Of a stretch of 64,000 bases of DNA, positions 50,501 to 61,800 are shown in pieces. The notes beneath the pieces are model-generated. The model worked only from the letters and a program-made list of their open reading frames with translations, was not told the DNA's origin and did no database searches. Source of the stretch: Diphasiastrum complanatum (taxonomy: Eukaryota > Streptophyta > Lycopodiopsida > Lycopodiales > Lycopodiaceae); assembly GCA_029204225.1 (NCBI GenBank), contig CM055092.1, positions 26,310,122 through 26,374,121 of the forward strand. The letters are read 5' to 3'. Positions within the stretch are counted from its first letter, which is position 1. Each line of letters starts with the position of its first letter. The translations under genes were made by a program, and so were the position numbers.

Positions 50501-51378
50501 GACCAATAATAATTCACTAACCAATCAATAGTGGGCCCCTAGGGAGCAAAGCATAAGGTCTGATTGTCAGGTAATATTACAAGGAACAGAGGCCAAGTAA
50601 CTGTTTGTAATATTCCTGTAACCGCATATAACACCAGTGTTTGTGTATGTTGTGCTAGTATCTACGGGTGTGTGCATGCGTGCAGGCGTATGTGGATACA
50701 TGGGTGGGTTGATTGGGTGTTGAGGGGTTTGCGTGTGTGTCTGTGTGTGCGCGCGGGTGTGTCCAGTGCTATAGTGCAGAGATTGGTATCATATAAGGAT
50801 ATGTTTGTTCAATAAGCATCAATTTTCAGCCCTTGCAAAATGCGTGATATATTTTATCTGCTCTGTCAGCATGGTGACAGTCGTACCGATATTCATACGG
50901 ATTCAACTTCTTCAAGGACGGATGCTATTCGAGCCGTTTATGGTCCAGGTGTTGCGAGAGAGCTGGTCTCTGTCACAGCTTCAGATGATGATCCTTCACA
51001 TTCTATTTTCAAGATGGATGGCTACATTTCAAGTGCAAATTACAGTGCTAAGAAAACAACCATGGTTCTTTTCATAAATGGTAAAGGCTTTGTTTCCACG
51101 ATGAGAGAGAGAGAAGAAAGAAAGCTTTATTAATGTCTTTTCCATGCCAAAGGCATATAAGACAAAAAAGTACATATCAAGTGTGTGGTTCAAATAGGAG
51201 CGTGTAAAACGTCTCCGATAACAATAAAGAAAACTCATATGAAGTGTAGCTACTAAAAACAGCTACCAATATCTGATAACTGCTATTAACTGCTAATGAC
51301 AAAATGTAACTATGATGTTGGTGATGGTATACATGTTTATTCTCATCATTAAATCATCAAATCAAATCCTGCTGCCAC

Positions 51379-51444
<66 letters not shown>

Positions 51445-51797
51445 CAAACGGGGTTTCAACTTGTCATGGGAAAAAATTGTAACCACATTTGCTTGTGACT
51501 CTGGAATGCTTAGTGTTGTAATTAAATGCTTGATGCTTGCAGATCGTTTGGTAGAATGCAGCTCCCTCAAGTGTATATATATCAAGTGTGTGGTGCAAAT
51601 AGGAGCGTGTAAAACGTCTCCGATAACAATAAAGAAAACTCATATGAAGTGTAGCTACTAAAAACAGCTACCATCTAATAGCTTCCAATATCTGATAACT
51701 GCTATTAACTGCTAATGACAAAATGTAACTATGATGTTGGTGATGGTATACATGTATATTCTCATCATTAAATCATCAAATCAAATCCTGCTGCCAC

Positions 51798-51855
<58 letters not shown>

Positions 51856-54676
51856 CAAACGGGGTTTCAACTTGTCATGGGAAAAAATTGTAACCACATT
51901 TGCTTGTGACTCTGGAATGCTTAGTGTTGTAATTAAATGCTTGATGCATGCAGATCGTTTGGTAGAATGCAGCTCCCTCAAGAAGGCAATTGAAGTAGTT
52001 TATGCTGCAATTCTGCCTAAAGCATCCAAACCATTTTTGTACATTTCTATTGCCATGCCTCCCGAGCATGTGGATATCAACATTCACCCAACCAAAAGAG
52101 AGGTGAACACTGTATACCTTTTTGATCTGTTTCCTTGAAAGGCTTTTATTTTTCTATGTCAGATCCATTATTTTAAATCTCTTCCTACCATCTTCAGGGT
52201 TACTTAACATCCTCCCTTGTCGGGAATCGGCTACCAGCCTGACAAGGAAGGAGCAAGTCTTTTTAAAAGTGCTGGTCTCTGCACAGCATACAATCACAGA
52301 TCCACAACACTATGTCCCTTCCTACTCACATTTTTCAGCATCATGTACCTATCTGACAAGAAAAAGCAAGGCTCACTTATATTATTTGTGTATGTGACAA
52401 CCTGATATTTTTTATCAATTAAACTATTATGGGAGCAACGATGTACTGGAAACTGTTATGTGCAAAAGTTGTACAACATCTATTATGATGCCATTTCTAA
52501 GGATTGTCTAAGCTAAGCAGCTGATGCTGGATACATTCTGGCTGTATCATCATTCATGAGCTAATTATTACATAAGTTTGTTCACATAAAAGCACCTAAT
52601 GTGTAGGAACCAAGCATCAGGCTTTTAACAGATGGCTATATTAAAATAGAGGCTGTCAAAGATACATGCTTGATAATTTAACTTGAAAGCATCTATACGA
52701 GAGAATCAGCAGACTTTTATGAAGTCTTTTGATGGGTATTCAGTGCATGGCTTTGTAGTGACCTTGCTCTTTCAATAATTGGGATATTGTCTACCGTTCC
52801 ATGAGCTTACAGAACGTGACTGACAGTTTGAAATTTTCTTTTGACGAGCAAATCCACCAAAGGAGCAATGGCTGGGAAATCGAATCTGTGAGTTTAATCG
52901 AGTGAAAATGGCTGTTTGCTTCGATTTCAGGTTAGCTTTTTGAATCAAGAGAGCCTGATTGATAGCATTCAAAAGGCAATCGAAGCAAAACTTATGCAAT
53001 CCAATACAACTCGAACCTTTTACACACAGGTACTGGAGTTGTTTGATTTCAATAGCAAAATACAACAATAAATAAGATTTGTGACTCTATTCTTTCTAAA
53101 TTTTGCTAGCTTTTTTTTTATGGATTAATCCAGCCATATCATCCATTGTCAATCGACAGCTATTTTAGCATGAATACCAAAATACTCCTTATTCTCTCGA
53201 ATACTTCGTTGCAACGTATGTAAGGGGTACAGGATCCAGATAGTCATCCTCCACGTATTTGGTCATAACAACAGCCAAAAATGCCGTATGCAAATGTATG
53301 TGAGCCTTTTAGGGCCTGTATCCTGCCGCAATTCACGTTTTTTGGGCTTTGGCAATCATCTAAAATAAGCACTTTAGAATATAGAGCTCTTTCTTGTGGT
53401 ATTATAGATACACAGTACAATTCTGCAATACATTATCCTAACATAAGCCCTAAAATTTTTAATCAAAATTTGTTTAAAATGTATGTCTTTAGAAATTTGA
53501 AAATTTTGATGACATGGCGTAATCATCCGTATGCTATTCGAAACATTGGTATGCATTTTTGTTTCAAGGTGCTGTATTGAAAACTTTTTCGTATTCTGGT
53601 AAGTGTGTATTGTAGTTAATGCACATTCTCCATGAGAATCAATATTAAAGCAAGAGGACCGAGCAATGTTCAGTCAGAATGTGTTCAATGGGTGCTGAGG
53701 CAAGCAATGCATCTTTCTGTCTAGTATCCATCTGGGCAGATCTTCTGGAATGGATCCTCGAGATCATATAGCACATAGGCTTTCTCACCTTCACTATACC
53801 CAAGGAAGATACACTTCACGCATTTTGCATCAAGTTTCTTCCGCAAGTCCTTTGGTACATGTGCATAGGCTGTGCACCCAAATACACAAAAGCTGCCCAC
53901 TTTGGGCTTGTTGCCACTATACGCTTCTTCAGGCGTGATTCCTTCAACCACTTTGGTTGGGCTTCTATTCAATAGAAAAACAGAAGTTGCTACCACTTCC
54001 GCCCAAAAGGAATTTGGCAACCCCTTTGCCTTGAGCATGCTCCTTGCACACTCAACCATAGACCTGTTTTTACGCTAGCCACGCCGTTCTGCTGCGGTGT
54101 ATGTGGAGCGGCAAACTGTCCCTTTATCCCACATTCCTTGCAAAGGTCTTTGAACTCATAAGAAATATACTCACCACCCTTATCTGACCTGAGAGTCTTT
54201 AGCCTCTTTCCTGTGTGATTTTCCACCAAAGCTTTCCATTGTTTGAAGTATTTGTAAACTTTAGATTTTTGTCTCAGAAAATAGATCCATACTTCTGTGA
54301 GAAGTCATCTACGAAGGTCATGAAATAGTACGCCCCCCCTGCTGATCTGGTCTGCATGGTACCGCACAAATCTGAATGCACATGCTCAAGAATGCCCTTG
54401 GCCCTTTTTCCTTCGGAAACCTTTGCCTTTGTTGCTTTCCTAGCGCACAAGCCTCACATGTATCTGAAGAAGACTTAATGCTAGGAAGATCTACTACCAT
54501 ATTGTGCTTGTTACAGTTTGTAGTTTACAATTGTGTTGTTCATCTTTTTATGCGTAGTGTTTTTTTCTTGGAGACGTTTATATACGCTCCCATGGTTACC
54601 ACATACTTGATATGTACTCTTATTGGTCTTTTATGCTTTTTGGCATGGAAAAGACATTAATAAAGCTTCTTCTTTT

Positions 54677-54726
<50 letters not shown>

Positions 54727-55765
54727 GATGGCTTCATGCGGATCAGTCCCTCGCGCTACTCCCCCATCTACGGCACCCATCCTATACACTCCCTCCAAAT
54801 CAACCGAACTATTTTCCTCATGGGAAGCTGACCAAATGAAAGCAGATTTCTAGCTTTTGAGCACTTGTTTCCTCACACTTTCTTCATGACCAGGGTTGTC
54901 GACTATCGTGGTTCTCTCAGGCATCCCATTTCCTCCTTGAGTCATTTGGTACCTCCATTACAGAGCTCCCCTTAGGCACTCATCAGTATATCACCACGAG
55001 AGGAGAGACTATGCCTGTTGTGTCCCCTACATGAGATAGAGTCCGAGGAGCATTTCATCTTCAGATGCCCCATATATTATGAGATTAGAGGGAGATATCA
55101 TTGTTTATTCCGTGACACGCCTACTACACTCAGAGCACTGATGGGATATGAGGACTCTCGCTGTGTTGCACTCATGCTACGAGAGATGGTGTTGCTGCGC
55201 CAGGATATGTACCAGACAGCTCACTAGCCACATCCTAGCTCTCAGGAACAGATTATGTCTTTCTTCACCAGGACACGGACACGGCCCGACGACGATGACG
55301 ACGACATACCACCTCACCGATGTCAGAGATAGTGTATCACTCATAGTCATGCATCAGTTCACACTTCTCGTCTTGTTACGAGAGTACACAGTTTTCACCC
55401 TCCTAGACGACGTCAGCGACGGTCCATACCTCCTGATACAGCTCGTATTACGTCTTTTTTCAGCAGCAGCACTATATGACACTATCTGATACTACCTTAC
55501 TCTACTCTACTCGTGGCAGCTATCTGATACTATCTGATACTACTCTACTCTACTCTACTCTACTCCTGGCAGCTATTCTTGCTCCCACTTATGGATAGTT
55601 GGCAGTCTGTAGTTTACAGTTATATTACTCATTTCTCTTTTATGCATAGCTTTTTTTTTCTTGGAGACGTTTATATACGCTCCCATGGTTTTCACATACT
55701 TGACATGTACTCCTTTTGGTCTTATATGCCTTTTGGCATGGAAAAGACATTAATAAAGCTTTCTT

Positions 55766-55811
<46 letters not shown>

Positions 55812-58800
55812 GCGATGGTGATCCTCCACCGCTCCTCCATCACCGCCCTCCTCCATGGCCCGAAAAACCAGGGTGAGCCCTTGCTCCCCCAACCCCCCCC
55901 GCCCCCCTCCATCTCCTCCTACCTCATCCTGCACTCCACCTGCTGCCGCCCTCCACCCTACCCCTGCCCCACCGCTCCACCTGCTGCACCTCCCCCACCC
56001 GTTCCACCTGCTGTCGCCCTCTAGCTCTCCCCCTCCACCCCACATGCTGCCTCCGCCCCACCCAATGCCTCCGCACCTGCTGCCTCCGTCCCTGCTGCCT
56101 CCGCCCCACCTGCTACCTCCGCCCCACCGGTTGCCGCCCTCCATTCTACCTCCTCTGCCCCTGCTGCTGCCCTCTCTATTGTTGTGCAACAGGAGCTTCC
56201 CCCTACTGCTGCGCAGCAGGTTCCCCCCCCCCCCCCCCCCCCCCCCCCCTTCTCCTCGCTTCCCACTCCGGCCCTTCTCCTTCATCTCCTGTCCCTTCCA
56301 CTCCCATCCCTGCCAACGCTGCCTTGGACACCCCCTTTCTATCCAACGCAGACTACACCACCTCCAAATCCTTCGAAAATTTTCTAGCCTACCAATTGAA
56401 AGAGCTGAAAGCAGATGTACAAACCTTGAAACTGGAAATCATACATCTACGCATAGAGAACCAACAACTTCGGATAGAAATGGATAACAAGTGTGCTTCC
56501 CAGCCGCAAGCAGAGACAATGACGAAGTTACAAGACCTGGAACAGCAGTTGAGCCAACACAAAGAATCGACCAAAACATGGGCTTCTACTCTCACCAATG
56601 GTAAAGGTACCAGCCCACCTTGGACAGCCGATGGCGGAAGTAAGTCTGCCCCTCTTTCATCGTTCATTTCCGCTACTCTTACGGAAGAAAAACTTTGAGA
56701 TTCCAAGGCTCTCAATAATAGGGTACGAGGCATTGTCGATACCCAAAACGCCATTGAAGAAGCAAAAAGATTTCTATGTACCACCCTTGGACACAATGTA
56801 GATGGTTTTGATACAGCATGGCGCACCAAAAAAGACACCACTACTTTGGTCCTCCGCTTTAAGTCACTTAGGTATCGTAAAGAAACCTTACGGAAAAGAG
56901 CCAAGTTGAAAGACACCAAGATCTTCATGGATGATGACCTTACCTATATACAGGTTGACGAAAGACGTCAAGCATTCCAAACCGCCAAAGCTACTGGAAG
57001 ATGAGTGATCTATCGAGATGGAGTTGTTCGGTACCTCAATGGTACTACATCCGGAAACAGCCTATAGGAAATTGGGGTCCCTGGGCATGGGAGCATCCCA
57101 GGACCCCCTCCACACCACTTGCAGCTTGGAGTATGGAACTGCAACAACATACACTCACCATCCACGGCTGGAGATCTTATCGACTTCATCACAGATAGAG
57201 ATATACTTTTCTTTATGGAGACACTTGAGAGCCCAAAGCGAGGACTACCCACATTTGTAGGCTACAGATGGGATTCAATTTACAGGACAGAGACGCGATC
57301 AGCGAGTGGCAGAGGTTCAGGTGGAGTGGCATGTCTTTATCGGGAGTCATTACAGTCAGCGATAGAGTTTATCCGACATGATGGACAGGCACGATACATA
57401 TGGGTTCACATTGCTGGACGAGCTATTGGTTTGGATAGGGATCTCTTCATTGCTGCCTGCTACTTTCCTCCAGAGTCTTCCTCCTTTGCGGACGGATCAG
57501 GTTTTGTGATCTTTCAGCAGACATTGTCAGATTCACAGATCGGGGTTATGTCCTTCTCACTGGCGACTTTAATGCTAGGACTGCTACCAGACAGGTGGAT
57601 TTTCATGACACGGATGACATCTTACGTACACGAGCTATTGATTGCGAGGACATTGGTATCACCAGGACCTCAGAGGACGGGATGGGCCCTATCAGGAGCT
57701 ATGGAAAGTACCTTTTACAGATGGGTGAAGCTCATGAGTTGGCCATTTATAATGGCTTAGCTTGTTGGCCACATTCTGGCAGATTCACTTGCCACCCACA
57801 CAGTGGAGGACACAGTGTTGTCGACTATCTCATGGGGTGGGTCACCAGTTTTTATCCCACTCCTGTCCGATTTCCAAATTCTTCACACAACCCTATCCGA
57901 TCACTCCTTTTTATCTTTCAGTATGGGCTCCATCCCGACCTTCCAACCACCCATTATTCCACTCATCTCCCGCGCACCCAAGTACACTTTTGATCATTCC
58001 CACATCCATACATACCAGGAGGCCGCCAACTCATTTCTTCGTCGTTTCCCACACCACACACCATTAGAAATACAAGCTACCTTCCTTACCACTTCACTCC
58101 ATAATGCTGCATCATCTTCGTTTCCCTCCAAGCCACATCGACGCCCACCCACTTCGTCACACCCCATCCAACCTCCCTGGTTTGATGCCGAATGTCGTTT
58201 CCTTCATCTCCAAGTCACCCAAGGTAGACTTCATAACACACATTTTCTCCATGCAGCTCGTCGATCTCTCCATCACACCCTCCGCACCAGAAGTAATGAT
58301 TGTATGAAACCCAAAAAGCGAAAAGCTTAGTCAATTCCCTTTGTAGTTCCTCCACTGGCGCCTTCTGGAGGGAATTCATTCCCCGTATTCCACCTCCCCC
58401 CCTCACTGACCTTCATACTTGGACACATACGCCACTATCTTATATACTGTACCCACAGACACACCCATCTCCATCTCTCCCCGGCCGACTACCTTCACTT
58501 TCTTCACCTCGGACATGGTCTTGACGACCATTAAGAGACTGAAAACCCGTCGCACCCGTGATATTGATGACCTCGAATCCGAACTTCTAATCCATGCTGC
58601 AGGCACACTATCACCTACCCTAGCCACCTTTCTCAATCGAGCAGTTGTCTCCGGCTTCCCTTCCTCCTGGTGTACCAACATCATCCATCCCATTCACAAA
58701 ACTGGTGACCCCATGGACCCTGGTAACTATCGCACCATTATGGTTGGGCACATTATTGCTAAGTTATACGGCACCATCCTCCAGTCAGCAGTTAGTTCTG

Positions 58801-61800
58801 AGGCAGAGTCTAGGCGATTACATGCATTGGGCCAGGCAGGTTTCAGGGCACACTACTCCACTACAGACATATCTTCACTCTTCGGGCCATTATTGAGGAA
58901 GCTATACACAGGAAAGAGCGGGTCTACTATTGTTTTGTTGACTTCAGGAAAAACTTCGACTCTGTTCCACAATCCCTCCTCATCCAGCGGCTCTATGATC
59001 TCGGCTTTTCTACTGATACGATCTTGGCAGTGATGGCACTATATGAGAGAGTCCTTGGTTGTTTTTGGAGTGACATCGGCATCTCAGAGCATATCTGGAG
59101 CACTATTGGTGTTAAACAGGGTTGTTCTCTATCTCCAACCCTGTTTGGGCTATATATCAACGAGCTTGAGAGAGTCATTGAGGGATGTGGTGGCACATGT
59201 TGCAGACTGGGGAGTATCTTGATTGCTATACTTTTATATGCAGATGACGTGGTTCTCTTATCTTCTACCAGAGAGGGATTACAACGACAGCTCGACAGCC
59301 TTCATGCTTTCTATAGTAGATGGGGATTAGGGGTTAGCATATTGAAAACCAAAGTTATGGTTTTCAACACATCGAGAGCTTTTATGCAGCGCCAGGAACT
59401 CATCTTCGACAGGCAGCCCTTGGAGGTTGTATCTTCATACACTTACCTTGACGTACTCTTTACAGGCCCTATCTTTGGTATGCGACAGGCAGCTTCCGCC
59501 AGACTTGGGAAGGGCGACGCCTCCCTTGTCCAGTTAGAGCGTTTATGTTTCAGACGGTTTATTCGGGATGCCCCAAGTAAATACCAGCTTTTTGACACTC
59601 TCGTTACCCCCACAACCCTATATGCAACAGAAGTATGGTGTACGGGTCTTACATCATCGGATTGGGCCCATATTTCACGACTGTAGGTTCTCATGTTATC
59701 TCGAATGATACGGGCTAAGTCGTCCGTCCCACACCAGATTATACTGACAGAGTTCGCGGTTCTACCCATACAGCTATCCGCTATCTTCTAGCTTATCCTA
59801 TATATCCAGCGTATCATGTTGTTACCCACAGATGAGCAGAGATATATACAGATGGCACTTGCTTCATCATGACACCTTTATGACCAGGGACATCGACTAT
59901 CATGGTTCTCTCAGGCCTCCCAGGCTCCAGCTACTGGACACACTTGGCATATCTATCATAGACCTTCCATCAGGCACCCATGAGTACATCAGACGCTTTC
60001 TTTATAGAGCATATATGAGACGGACATGGCAGGGGCAGCTCGGGGTCAAACCCGACTATTATAGGACACTTTCTGGAGCTAGACACAGCAGGACTTCTAG
60101 TTTTGCCACACTACCTCACCTCAGGACTATCTCACGGGCTTCGGTTTCTGTTGGGCCAGTTTCGAGTATCTTCACATCAGTTGGCTATTGAGACTGGAAG
60201 CTTTTAGTGCACCCCTCGAGAGGAGCGGATTTGACAGTTGTGCTCATTAGCTGTGGTCGAGTCAGAGGAGCACTTCCTATTCACATGTCCAGTTTACTAT
60301 GAGATCAGAGGGCGATATCATTGCCTTTTTTCGTCAGACACATGTTACACTGCGGTCCCTTATCTCATACGAGGACCCCCGTTGTGTGGCACTTATGCTA
60401 CGTGAGATGTCCCTCTTACGACAGGACCTATGTCAGGCAGTTCAGCATACTTACCCAGACACACAGTCCCAGATTACATCCTTCTTCTCACGCAGGAGAT
60501 CGCGTTCTGATGCAGACATGACTGACAGCGATTGCGACGACATTCCCAGACCCAGGACGCAGAGGCGACGCACCACCCAGCCTCAGGCAACCATGAGAGT
60601 TACACGTCCCACCAGGCCTCCTAGACAGAGATGCACTACATATGCTCATACTCATCGACGACACTAGCATGCTCTAGTGCTTACTGATGTTACAGCTCGC
60701 ATTACATCCTTCTACAACATCAGCACAGTCCTGACTTCTTGACATGGATACATATGATTTTCATGCACATGCTTTTTCATTTATGTATTTATCTTAGCCT
60801 GTACCAGATGTTTTTTCTTTATTACAGCATTGGAGACGCTTTAGACGCTCTCTTGGTTACCACATACTTGACATGTACTTCTTTTGTCTTATATGCCTTT
60901 TGGCATGGAAAAGACATTAATAAAGCTTTCTTTCTTTCTTTCTCTCTCTCTCTCTCTCTAGTCTTCTCCTTTCATTGCTTGTAGGGTTAGGGTATGATCT
61001 AATGTAATGTTTCATAGCTATTCTTGTAGAAATTAGCTTAAGTTGCTCATTTATGATGTATATGCTTCATTGATGCTAAAACTTGTGATTCAGTTCACAA
61101 TTGGAGGAAGTGAACAAGGCGACTTATGAACTCTTTGATCTTCATCAGGATTCACAATTATCAAAATCAAAACATCTCTTGGAACATAAGAGCCACATAC
61201 CTCTGATCAGAGGTTGTGTTAGGCCATTGTTGAGTTATCTTGGAGGTACCAGGGTCCAAATCTCCCAATTCATGATTTGAAGGAAATGTGTTTTGTAGAA
61301 TTTGTCTTGATTTTATGGGCCTATTCCATGTTCATTGTATATATTCTTTGCTTGATAAGAGAAAGGTTTTGTATTGGAGACAAGTCAAAGATAAGCCCAT
61401 GGAGTGTAGAAGCTTGGTAGCTCACTGTTACCATAATGGTTAGTGTCTTTCCTCACTTTGATCCATATGTAAATAGATAGTAATCCGCAATATTGGTGTC
61501 ATGTGGAGTTGGTCTCTCCAACCATCATGACTATTTGAAAGCATATCAGCAAGGTGAAGATGGTGCCCAACTTCATGGTAAGCACTAAAACCTTTCTCAA
61601 ATAACGATTCAAGTTAGAGGCTGCCAAGTGGGCACACTATGCCTTTTCTATGATAAATGATACTTTTAAGAGAGTTCAATGTCACAACATATAGTCCATG
61701 ACACGTGATGCATGATTGAGTTGATGGTCTAAAAGCTTGTGGGGTGAATCATAGAAAGCTGAAAAGTACACATCTTCTTTCATGTTTAAATCCTATTTCT

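Larger units (their letters stand above)
55810..60959 (+). mobile_element. LINE-F: full-length LINE with two broken ORFs
   Basis: A 5.15-kb copy starting directly after the (CT)n tail of LINE-E and ending with hairpin, AAAAGACATTAATAAAGC, (CTTT) and CT at 60959. It carries ORF1, ORF2, two C-terminal PIP-like motifs and the 3' UTR hairpins. It is closest to LINE-A ([20 protein letters not shown]). Confidence 0.92.

Noticed and set aside
55722-56285. Long Gly/Arg-rich minus-strand open frame
   Set aside because: It is the antisense of the Pro/Ala-rich LINE-F ORF1 and the poly-C run; composition explains its openness.
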